Source: Flagellimonas pelagia (GTDB lineage Bacteria; Bacteroidota; Bacteroidia; Flavobacteriales; Flavobacteriaceae). From it: a stretch of 64,000 nt of DNA. The notes under the pieces were generated by a model. That model saw only the letters and a list, made by a program, of their open reading frames with translations, was not told the DNA's origin and made no database searches. Shown here in pieces: positions 12,001 to 16,408 of the stretch. The position numbers were made by a program, and so were the translations under genes. Position 1 is the first letter of the stretch. Each line of letters starts with the position of its first letter. The DNA is taken from positions 207,803 to 271,802 of the forward strand of contig NZ_QXFI01000025.1 in NCBI RefSeq assembly GCF_003584135.1, written 5' to 3'.

Positions 12001-13306
12001 CTTCAACATGTTACCGGCTGGCAGCTATTATGTTCGAGTAACCAGTGAGGACTGTGTGGAGGTTTCTCCAGAAATTGTAATCGTAGACCCAGCTCCATTA
12101 CAGGTTGATAATCAAGATTTCACCAATGTTACCTGTTCCGGAATGGACGATGGTACCATTACTGTGGAAGTTTCCGGAGGTACTGGACAGATTCTTTATG
12201 CCATTTCTCCAAACTTGGATCAATTTGATACTGAAAATACCTTTACCGATTTGGCTCCTGGTATCTATGATGTGATTGCACAGGATGTGAACGGATGTTT
12301 CATCACCTTCCAATTCGAAATCACTCAACCAGAACCTATTCAGGCCGAGGCAGTGAACATCATGCACGAAGTGTGCTACAACAGTGCCGATGGTTCGTTT
12401 GAATTGCAAATCACTGGAGGAACTGCGCCTTATGAAACCAGTCTGGACTCCAATGCAGATGCAGATTTTGTACAAGACCAGTTCTTGTTCCAAAACCTTT
12501 CTGCAGGTACCCATGTGGTCTTTATTAGGGATGCCCAAGGTTGTGATACCAACGTATTCGTAGAAATTGAACCCGGAGTGAACCTTGCTGCTACCGTTAC
12601 CCCAATGTACGAGTGTACTGGTAATATTCCTGATAACTACCTGGATATTGTGTTCGAAGATCCTTCGGTTTCTGCAGATGTATTATACGCATTGGATTCC
12701 ACTGATCCTGCAGATATGCAATTGACCGCAGATTATAGAAATATGGCACCTGGTGACCATTATATCACCATTGCACATGCTAATGGATGTATGACCACCT
12801 ATGATTTTACCATAGAAGGTTACGAGCCGCTTACCTTGGTATTGGAGAACAATGTCATCAACCAGATTACAGCTATTGCCAATGGCGGTGTGGAAGAATA
12901 TACCTTCTATTTCAACGATCATAACAATGGCACTGATAACACCTTTTTCATTAACCGAACCAATACCTATACAGTCACTGTAATAGATCAAAACGGTTGT
13001 GAGGTTCAGGCACAGATATTTATGGAATTTATAGATGTGGAATTCCCTAGTTTCTTTACACCAGATGGTGATGGATTGAACGATACTTGGATCCCAGATC
13101 ATTTAGAAGGCTTCCCTAATGCACTAATTAAGATTTACGATCGTTATGGTAGAGTAGTGGAAGAGATGACCCGCGATACCCAAGGTTGGGATGGTGATTA
13201 CGATGGAAAACCTTTGCCAACGGGTGACTACTGGTATGTAGTTAAACTGAAAGGTGAACTTGACGATCGTGAGTTCGTGGGCCACTTCACCCTATATCGA
13301 CAATAA
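2..13306 (+). CDS. Giant SprB-repeat adhesin with T9SS type B C-terminal domain (5' partial)
   Basis: The frame is open from the left edge of the window, so the true start and signal peptide lie upstream; about 4,434 residues are visible. The first 200 residues look like a DUF11-type bacterial surface domain. Most of the remainder is a long series of SprB-like repeats of roughly 70-100 residues, each with a cysteine near a turn such as TCFGDSDG, a Y/F-x-YS-x-DG-like core and an ending such as YTITVTDANGC. Around residues 1495-1695 a non-repeat domain (starting LLETFGTGPN) resembles a jelly-roll carbohydrate-binding or MAM-like module. The last about 90 residues (FPSFFTPDGDGLNDTW ... YDRYGRVV ... 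GDYWYVV) are the gliding-motility-associated CHU_C/type B sorting domain recognised by the type IX secretion system. By family knowledge it is a secreted or cell-surface filamentous adhesin, possibly motility-related. The PorP/SprF gene begins 19 bases downstream, probably in the same operon. Confidence 0.9.
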   Translation, partial: NTLGWDVDLFTIPNPNQTVIPNDETGATLRASSTQDKYDIFFTSLDVEIIEPLMNLAKTVEDIGGNDITGQGVHLGQYLDYVLRFQNVGNDDAVNYTIKDVLPINVTLDEASITMPAGVTYTYDPSTRTIEFTIPDSIVEEGDPASTIRMRVQVAENCFDFIDACTDIIQNLAYSTYQGAINTAQITDDPSVSDFDGCGFGTPGATNFLLDDLSACNFSRTVQLCGDDVLLDAGDNFDNYIWYKDENGNGQIDVGTDTVITDADSDNDPSTMLVSEVGTYIVDKQVADPCKDFEETIIVELFGSVQSNPITALINDTSNTIDGDVIVCPNDGSETPEIFLCGLNDTELIQINIPDATSIVWEQLDEASCPAVTDGCANTNAGCTWNTVDTGNDFLASNSGQYRLVINYQNGCFSRFYFNIYKNPLDPQYTSSDIICNTPGNITVTNMPLTYEFQLVNQTTGTVLVPYQSNPSFDIATNGAYMVEMRQQGVTDGCVFVLDNIGILERDFQVDVTSKDTDCNGLGEISISVLNVEPQYYYEVSLGGTVVDTYGPSTDNNYTFENLNDGVYDISVSTDDGCTYTQQVTINDLTDLELNARVSQHITCKEGNILMESTGGKTPHTYAIWSYVDEGGNTVISYPSVTDVPASAFQTSQIFDIYDPGQYTFIVVDRNNCYDISNTVTIEFRPAADFNATSTTDVLCYGDATGTITFNLVSSNGYQLTYYLFDATGFDEDNFDINNALATNASGNFPGLASGDYVVVINQRKGSADCDYFEYHTISAPSFALDADAVLVQGYTCLQDGIIEAQNVTGGTAPYQYSIDGVTFGASPTFPNLTDGTYSITVRDDNGCTFVTNSITIDPLDPPTDLSFSATNPICPTFVSDVTVTPTGGTPNLVYEIISPAGSAVNNGNNATFAGLSPGTYMFRVTDANGCAYDESFTIDPVTEISVVGQLVSNITCFGDSDGEILYTVANFNTDYDYTVTGPANFSGSAQTNGTISLTGLAEGNYTISVTDNFTNCTDTADVTISAPPAAITAPVTVNQPTCMANGDATIVASGGWGSYAYEITSAPAGYVLTGPQSNGLFANLNIGGTYTFTVTDANGCVFTDTFDIIQAVAPVLAIVPNDICYDDAVGLTLTANVTSGGDGNFEYSLNGGPFGASNVFTGLGPGSYTIDVRDGNDCTDSANITINPELSVVASAPNITACTTDTDVTITAAGGDGNYVYAVVANGVSPTAGDFSTTNPITVTGGAGDYDVYVRDNGGAMDYCEATYDITIVQDDPLAISISNTDILCSGESQAQITITASGGEAPYLYSINNGTTYQPSNIFYNQPAGSYNIRVRDANNCEVTQIYTITEPLTLSASAAVTALAECYPGMGAEVRITNAIGGTAPYEYSFDGGSTYGASSIGYLLPGTHTLYIRDANLCSYPMTVTIDPEPTPPTATTSIDYECDGEGTITVTPSSTDFDYTYEIDGNPNTPDTSNIFSDVAVGSHTITVNYTSNIAPSPSVLLLETFGTGPNTSIPEVDPAYCYEPQNGAVNSCGWGIDTHIQDGEYSVTQTIVNPYGTWLSPNDHSGLANGRFLAMNVGGAVGPNGIIYAKRNIEVVANRDITISLWAFNLLRTGTSGADPDIDIQLVDGGGTVIASTTTGNVPKNNGVNDWQNYTVTLNPGANTNLDIIIRTNSAVTGGNDIAIDDIEAFQTPEVCTDSLTLNVTVEDGHAFDAAITNFTNLTCNGAADGSITFEAENFDPATGFTYQVDGGAVSAAQFASPITVNGLAAGNHTITIVDLRDPACSVVLNQTLTEPVVLDVTASITTQLTCTNGGAVITAAATGGTPTYQYQLEDGVGGILVAFQSSTVFNGLTAGDYVVRARDTNLCEDVTTVMTVVAPTPIVFTSTPTACYSGNNDGSIQVDVTSGNGNYQFSLNGGPWMTPTPATGTTYTFGNLTAGTYTIDVRDQYGCLGVQQNVTIVDALVAQVQVVDVSSCADGSITVTASGGSPTLQYAFVLTGGDPTGLFTASNVYSVTTGNDGTYDVYVRDNSATAPYCEYMETVTVNPGVPLTMTATPTDPQCHDGTGSILVDITSGLAPYTIQIVDLDNGGASNQTNSNVLASTRTYYNLMPGDYTINVTDAAGCTVTDTQTINNPDELTGVVSGITPPTCTGLASDFGFGFSGYPTTLGTIEFSADGGTTWIGDNSNPGLSDQFTGYNSGDTVYPSMRTVDGLGNTLCQTDLPPFIIPYPLDDLDITISALVVNCNELQVTVQGSEGSPGYDYAYSDDPANFNPATATWFAGGSVDNLGNPVTAGYGMYQWTGLVPGRTYVFYVRDSGGCVRQSNVNVNDLITVPLEITSTITPSCFGLSNGSITYTVTDNQAPFETQFRWNFYDMSSGSPVLVSSSGIVPYASPQDITLTGLPAGNYYIEVIEVDGSNVDSCVGATENELLEELDPLSGTPVVLQNISCNAPGLIQIQNPLGGGGIYTYTVTGPAGFTTITSTSDNPIEIPANSPAGNYDVTMQDQYGCGVNLGTVPLTLTPNPTIDSVVIDNCAAPITVTINATSTAAQIFYSLDGGATYVDNGGVFNNVAPGTYNVAIIDSNGCMDTDTIVVHPPLEFTAIQTVALDCEPGSAANAEIEITVIAGSGNYEYLIDGPGTNDEVRGVLPSNPFTWTGAGAAGDYVVTVFDIGTVPTCSKIITVGVPDAPLPSFTETHMDVSCFGGSDGSITLHEVDNGVGPLTFTLSPMPAGAVLNGTTFENLPAGTYSVRGVGTNSCFDDIFNIIIGEPATIVVPAPTVVEFGCTAGNNTNNATITVDTASITGGSGTYVIYEFINDAGSVVVQSGSNPVYTETNTAGGNYTINVYDENGCLGTTTAVIAPFDSLDNATITVSDVATCVNGENITITANGFITNSTANPANYEFRELPSGTFQASGSFTGLSVGVHTFEVRNTVTGCILTVYHEVADPEVLDLIVVGTTNITCYGDTDGTVELNLVDASNVTYPSATSYTLYYDINHTPTNLADDVVTTGSDADGSFTITGLAAGTYYIEVTDTNPPGSACVYSESFNIAGPAATITGARVVTDITCDPGNDGIIEVIDVQGGWGGYSYYVSTTPNPDPNDPLNYVSNPRFENLSDGTYEVWVMDQAGCSVQLPDVPLTLPIPISADLRINQANCTNLQGEIEVVGIPATNPVSGGQGSNYTYQLIKDGTNSGSPQTNTIFSGLGAGSYEVYIEDQWGCSTTVGPVVLTNAMTANATVVKPIDCTVNPGGQITINVSGGSSNLTFDVVYPDGFTTASNATGVFTGLIQPGVYTFTITDNDTATPCTYVVTQELDDKVDPIIDDVLIDDVNCNGGSDGSLTVVLDPATIVDPVYTYELYRMSNLGTPYRFAQSSPVFDNLPADSYRVRVISSRACEDTFDVTVGQPAPLTASAVATDFVCNPNNAVNTSTITISPVGGTGPYFYSRDNVNFQSSNSIPIVDTGVDQNITLYVRDSNGCTTTTSVMIPTINKFSVAVTQITPISCSDYEEVLLTVNDNGDVTNIYDFELLPIGNTYGTLTGTPTSTTATFELYAPGTYTFRVTDRDTGCYVTTVAYTIPPYDTIDVIATATSPAMCFGDAGTLEINVTGYTGAYSYEVFMANGTTTGIVGTGNTSTNPLSITDPALVGGNYFVRVTETGYPKCVEDSNTITIMSPSSPLAFVPQEVANVTCTNDQGEILVAPTGGYAPYDIILTNTTTTQVYTVNNVNSFVFTGLAAGAYEVRVTDNGGCEMVDNSLTLSLPTPITADVDAAPIDLTCYGDESASVWAYNVAGGEGSYVYQLNIYDATGTNIVFTTGEQGNNTFTGLGAGIYSITVSDGWNCGIETPQVTINEPTEVMASLIQVTEMTCLNDAEIRLTAAGGNGSYEYSSDNINFTPMGGNSVTLTVGAGVYQFYVRDTNGCEAEISNQVSIDSIPPLTLNIDESAAIINCMGEASATIIASATGGLGNYNYELFSDAALTNLLAGPQTSGTFNMLPAGSYYVRVTSEDCVEVSPEIVIVDPAPLQVDNQDFTNVTCSGMDDGTITVEVSGGTGQILYAISPNLDQFDTENTFTDLAPGIYDVIAQDVNGCFITFQFEITQPEPIQAEAVNIMHEVCYNSADGSFELQITGGTAPYETSLDSNADADFVQDQFLFQNLSAGTHVVFIRDAQGCDTNVFVEIEPGVNLAATVTPMYECTGNIPDNYLDIVFEDPSVSADVLYALDSTDPADMQLTADYRNMAPGDHYITIAHANGCMTTYDFTIEGYEPLTLVLENNVINQITAIANGGVEEYTFYFNDHNNGTDNTFFINRTNTYTVTVIDQNGCEVQAQIFMEFIDVEFPSFFTPDGDGLNDTWIPDHLEGFPNALIKIYDRYGRVVEEMTRDTQGWDGDYDGKPLPTGDYWYVVKLKGELDDREFVGHFTLYRQ

Positions 13307-13325
13307 CGCTTAACCTGCTGACCCC

Positions 13326-14276
13326 ATGTTCAAAAAAGTATTTTCAACTATCTTCCTTTTTTTGTTGGCACTTTGTGCCAGTGGACAGGAGTTGACCATA
13401 CCACAACTTTCACAATATATTGCAGATAACCCCTTTATCATGTCCCCGACCTATGCAGGTATCGGGGACCATATAAAGGTCCGTCTCAATGGTCTTACCC
13501 AATGGGTGGGCATCAAGGACGCACCGGACACCCAAACCCTAGCGGCAGATGCCAGGATAGGAAACCGTTCCGGTATAGGTATGTTATTGTATAACGACAG
13601 TAATGGGGAGACCAAACAGAGGGGGGCAAGGGTTTCTTTTGCACACCACCTTACCTTGGACAGGTATGATGATATCTTTCTTTCTTTTGGTATATCGTAC
13701 AACTTTAACCAGTTTAGAATCGATGTTGAGAACTTTAATGCCAACAATGGACAGCTTCCTACAGACGATAAGGCAACCACCAACCATAACTTTGATCTTG
13801 GGGTTTTGTACCGCTACAGTAAATTCTACTTCAGTTTGAATGCTTCTAATATCCTACCCAAAAATTTAGAACGGTTCAACCCTACTTTCGAACCCAATAC
13901 CTTACGGAACTATTATGTGTACACAGGTTATAGTATCTCCAAGAGCAAGAACAGTAAATTGGAGATTGAACCTTCTATTTTCTTTCAGTGGTTTGAAAGC
14001 GACGGCCGTTCGGTAACCGATCTTAACGCCAAATTCCGTTTTCACGATTTTGAGGATTATTATTATGTTGGGCTTACCTATCGTTTTTTGAACGACCAAT
14101 GGGGAGCGCCCTTGTATATTGCCCCAATAGCAGGTTTCAAAAAGAACAATTTTTATTTTGGATACTCCTATCAGATCATTACCAACGAAATTTTGGGATA
14201 CAGTACTGGTACACACGTTCTTACGGTAGGGATGGATCTCTTCCAAGGAATCAGTAACTGTAGGTGTATGTATTGA
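13326..14276 (+). CDS. PorP/SprF family type IX secretion system outer-membrane protein
   Basis: This 316-residue protein starts with a signal peptide (FKKVFSTIFLFLLALCASGQ) followed by the family opening LTIPQLSQYIADNPFIMSPTYAGIGD, here split by eye across residues 21-47. The rest consists of alternating amphipathic strands expected of an outer-membrane barrel (for example FFQWF, YYVGLTYRFL, NFYFGYSYQI). PorP/SprF proteins are paired with CHU_C-carrying giant adhesins and help deliver or anchor them. That fits the adhesin gene ending 19 bases upstream, which suggests co-transcription. Length is normal for the family. The gene shares its end with the folB promoter region, whose -33 TTG lies across the stop codon. 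Which PorP paralogue this is cannot be told from sequence alone. Confidence 0.88.
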   Translation: MFKKVFSTIFLFLLALCASGQELTIPQLSQYIADNPFIMSPTYAGIGDHIKVRLNGLTQWVGIKDAPDTQTLAADARIGNRSGIGMLLYNDSNGETKQRGARVSFAHHLTLDRYDDIFLSFGISYNFNQFRIDVENFNANNGQLPTDDKATTNHNFDLGVLYRYSKFYFSLNASNILPKNLERFNPTFEPNTLRNYYVYTGYSISKSKNSKLEIEPSIFFQWFESDGRSVTDLNAKFRFHDFEDYYYVGLTYRFLNDQWGAPLYIAPIAGFKKNNFYFGYSYQIITNEILGYSTGTHVLTVGMDLFQGISNCRCMY

Positions 14277-14301
14277 TTTAGCCCGTTTTATCCTATTTTT
14301 G
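14273..14301 (+). promoter_or_regulatory. Promoter of folB (TTG-N18-TATTTTTG)
   Basis: A TTG at 14273-14275 and TATTTTTG at 14294-14301 are separated by 18 bases and match the Bacteroidota -33/-7 consensus. It overlaps the stop codon of the PorP gene and lies 20 bases before the folB GTG start. Confidence 0.6.
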
Positions 14302-14321
14302 CCGTTCTTAAAGGCATCTCT

Positions 14322-14678
14322 GTGGGAAAAATTAAGCTAAAAAACATCCGTATCCACTCCAACCATGGTTGTTTGAAGGAAGAAATGCTCATCGGTAGCG
14401 ACTATCGGGTAGACCTTGAAGTGACCGCCGATCTTGCCCGACCTGCTTTATCTGACAAGCTAGACGAAACAGTAGACTACGTGCACCTCAACAACATTGT
14501 AAAAGAAGAAATGTCCGTACGTTCCAACCTGTTGGAACATGTTGCCAAACGTATCATTGATCGTATTCTTGAGGAGATTTTGGAAGTGACCGAAGTTGAG
14601 GTTGAGGTAGCAAAAATAAATCCGCCCATAGGCGGAGATGTGGAGAGCGTTTCGGTGAAACTCGGATTTACTCGATGA
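14322..14678 (+). CDS. folB: Dihydroneopterin aldolase
   Basis: The 118-residue product matches FolB in length and motifs. It has an N-terminal IRIHSNHGCLKEE segment in which the glutamate pair precedes IGSDYRVDLEV, then DETVDYVHLNNIV, LLEHVAKRI and the terminal INPPIGGDVESVSV. FolB converts 7,8-dihydroneopterin to 6-hydroxymethyl-7,8-dihydropterin and glycolaldehyde in folate synthesis, acting as a cytoplasmic oligomer. The start is taken as GTG at 14322, since the residues after it (GKIKLKNIRIHSNHG) align with the family N terminus and no suitable ATG exists. A good flavobacterial promoter lies just upstream. Other folate genes are not nearby. Confidence 0.9.
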   Translation: MGKIKLKNIRIHSNHGCLKEEMLIGSDYRVDLEVTADLARPALSDKLDETVDYVHLNNIVKEEMSVRSNLLEHVAKRIIDRILEEILEVTEVEVEVAKINPPIGGDVESVSVKLGFTR

Positions 14679-14716
14679 AACGCAGTTTTTAAAAAGCTGG
14701 TAATGTTAAACTTTTT

Positions 14717-14724
14717 TAATTTTG
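14717..14724 (+). promoter_or_regulatory. -7 element of first tRNA-Cys
   Basis: TAATTTTG matches TAnnTTTG and lies 14 bases before the tRNA. No TTG is found at the usual spacing, so only the -7 half is supported. Confidence 0.4.
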
Positions 14725-14738
14725 TCTACAACTGAAAC

Positions 14739-14810
14739 GGCATTGTGGTCGAATTGGACAGACAAAGTCCCGCAAGGATTTTTATGGTGGTTCGAGTCCA
14801 CCCGATGCCT
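14739..14810 (+). tRNA. tRNA-Cys(GCA)-like, divergent copy
   Basis: The sequence folds as a cloverleaf: acceptor GGCATTG pairs with CGATGCC (one T-G wobble), the D stem is GTC/GAC, the anticodon stem AAGTC/GATTT, and the T stem GGTGG/CCACC encloses a normal TTCGAGT loop. The anticodon loop is CCGCAAG, giving anticodon GCA (Cys) and discriminator U73, which is typical of tRNA-Cys. Position 33, nearly always U in tRNAs, is C here, and the anticodon stem is weak. It has its own -7 element and lies 96 bases upstream of a canonical tRNA-Cys, so it may be a diverging duplicate, a specialised copy or a tRNA pseudogene. Confidence 0.65.
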
Positions 14811-14887
14811 CAAAGATAAACTTTTTATTAAAGTTATCCCTCTACTTATTTAGATAATTTACCCTCTAAAAATTCATAAAATATTTA

Positions 14888-14895
14888 TAGCTTTG
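14888..14895 (+). promoter_or_regulatory. -7 element of second tRNA-Cys
   Basis: TAGCTTTG matches TAnnTTTG and lies 11 bases before the tRNA. No clear -33 TTG is present. It suggests that the two tRNA-Cys genes are transcribed separately. Confidence 0.4.
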
Positions 14896-14906
14896 CCAAC
14901 CTAATT

Positions 14907-14977
14907 GGCATCGTGGCCGAGTGGCTAGGCAGAGCTCTGCAAAAGCTTGTACAGCGGTTCGAATCCGCTCGATGCCT
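14907..14977 (+). tRNA. tRNA-Cys(GCA)
   Basis: Canonical cloverleaf with acceptor GGCATCG/CGATGCC, anticodon stem GAGCT/AGCTT, anticodon loop CTGCAAA (U33, anticodon GCA), T arm AGCGG-TTCGAAT-CCGCT and discriminator U73. The CCA tail is not encoded, as is usual in this phylum. A hairpin terminator follows within four bases. This is the standard cysteine acceptor; the upstream copy is more divergent. Confidence 0.93.
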
Positions 14978-14980
14978 CAA

Positions 14981-15008
14981 AACCCAGTACAATGTGCTGG
15001 GTTTTTTT
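14981..15008 (+). terminator. Rho-independent terminator after tRNA-Cys
   Basis: An inverted repeat (AACCCAG-AC ... GT-CTGGGTT, loop AAT) is followed by a run of seven T residues. It ends two bases from the stop codon of the convergent LysE-family gene, so it may act in both directions, although its A/T tract is stronger on the plus strand. Confidence 0.75.
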
Positions 15009-15009
15009 G

Positions 15010-15672
15010 TTATATCTTTTCTATTTTTTCAATTTCGTCCTTGATGTCGAACCTGTCTTTTGGAAGGAAACCTTTGATAATCAATACAATGCCACAAATA
15101 ATCAAAATGATACCGAGCCCTTTTTTGATGAGTACGATCCGTTCCTGGGTAAGATAACGTTTCAATTGTTTGGCCAAAATAATCTTTAAAAGATCTGTTC
15201 CGAAATACACCAAAATCACCGTACTGAAGAAGACGAACATCCTATTGGGATCATTATCCAAACTTGGACCGACAACTATTATCAACCCCAACCAAAAGGC
15301 CAAAACCCCAATATTGATGAAATTCAATAAAAATCCCTTGGCCAAAAGACCCAGATACGTTCCTTTGGTTGCCTTTACATTGGCCCTTTTCTTTGCTTTT
15401 TTCACAAATAGGAAGATGCCATATACCAGAAGGATCATACCACCAAAGACAAAGAGCCCAGGTTGGTTGCTCAAATTTTCCAGCAGTTGAAAACTACTGA
15501 AATAGGCAATGGTCAAAAAAACAATATCCGCTATAATTACTCCTATATCCAAACTTACCCCAGCCCTAAATCCTTTTGTGGCACTGGTTTCCAGCAACAC
15601 AAAGAACACCGGTCCGATCATAAAGCTCAACAAAAATCCCAGAGGGATTGCTGTTTGGATATCTTCAATCAT
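15010..15672 (-). CDS. LysE family translocator
   Basis: A 220-residue integral membrane protein with about six hydrophobic segments. The N-terminal IPLGFLLSFMIGPVFFVLLE and following GFRAGVSLDIGVIIADI match the LysE/RhtB exporter signature (G-x-GP near the start of helix 1). LysE-type proteins export amino acids or similar small metabolites from the cytoplasm; the substrate cannot be predicted here. The gene starts three bases after the stop of the upstream DUF2807 gene on the same strand, so the two are probably co-transcribed. Its stop lies next to the tRNA-Cys terminator. Length is normal. Confidence 0.85.
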   Translation of the reverse strand: MIEDIQTAIPLGFLLSFMIGPVFFVLLETSATKGFRAGVSLDIGVIIADIVFLTIAYFSSFQLLENLSNQPGLFVFGGMILLVYGIFLFVKKAKKRANVKATKGTYLGLLAKGFLLNFINIGVLAFWLGLIIVVGPSLDNDPNRMFVFFSTVILVYFGTDLLKIILAKQLKRYLTQERIVLIKKGLGIILIICGIVLIIKGFLPKDRFDIKDEIEKIEKI

Positions 15673-15675
15673 TTT

Positions 15676-16356
15676 TTAATGTACTCTTTTTACTTTTCCG
15701 CCAAATAAGGTTTGTTCATCCATTTTTTTTGGGTCTCCATAGACCAACACCTCACCACCCGCCTTTACATTGGCCTTAACATAATCCGTGGCATAAATTT
15801 CTGCACTCCCCCCTGCATTTACACTGATTGTAGTGAATTTAGTCTTGAAAGTCTTTCCTGTGTAAATACCACCAGTGTTGATGATCACATCTTGCGTATT
15901 GGAAAAACCTGCGGTCAATATTTTACCTCCAGAAACCGCCTTTATCAACAACTGGTCCACTTGGCAGTTGATTTCCAATTCTCCTCCTTCCTGTGCCTTA
16001 AGTTCTAAAATTTCTTGCACATAGGTACCATCCGAGGAAATTCTGGCATCTTCGTTCACATCGATTACTACCAGTTCTTCTGTGTGATACAAATCCACAT
16101 AGGTACGGTACCCACTAAAAATTTTGTCTATTTCCATCCGGATTTTGAGCACCCCATCATTGTTCACAATGGCCACTTTATCTGTGTTGGCTCCCGTAAT
16201 CACCGCTTTGTTTTCTTTTCCTTTGATAAGATTTATGGAAAGTCCATCAAAACCTTTTACCTCCGTAAACTTTTGTAGGTTCTTTGTTACGGTTGCTTCC
16301 TGTGCCTGCGCACAGGAAAGGGTTAGGAACAACATAACAAGTGTAATTTGTTTCAT
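15676..16356 (-). CDS. Head GIN domain-containing (DUF2807) exported protein
   Basis: The 226-residue protein begins with a signal peptide (QITLVMLFLTLSCAQAQ), so it is secreted or periplasmic. The body is a repetitive beta structure with regularly spaced GG/small-residue turns (GGELEINCQ, SGGKILTAGF, TGGIYTG, AGGSAEIYA, AGGEVLVYGDP), characteristic of the DUF2807 head-GIN auto-transporter-adhesin-like beta helix. The function of this family is not established. It lies immediately upstream of the LysE-type gene on the minus strand with a three-base gap. Family assignment is good; the role is unknown. Confidence 0.85.
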   Translation of the reverse strand: MKQITLVMLFLTLSCAQAQEATVTKNLQKFTEVKGFDGLSINLIKGKENKAVITGANTDKVAIVNNDGVLKIRMEIDKIFSGYRTYVDLYHTEELVVIDVNEDARISSDGTYVQEILELKAQEGGELEINCQVDQLLIKAVSGGKILTAGFSNTQDVIINTGGIYTGKTFKTKFTTISVNAGGSAEIYATDYVKANVKAGGEVLVYGDPKKMDEQTLFGGKVKRVH

Positions 16357-16408
16357 GTTATAAAAATTTGGTTCTCAATAGGATAACAAATTTTATTCCA
16401 AAATAGTA

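Noticed and set aside
2..13306. Periodic short repeats, considered as CRISPR or simple satellite DNA
   Set aside because: The repeats are protein-level SprB modules of varied DNA sequence in one continuous frame, with no conserved direct repeats and spacers.
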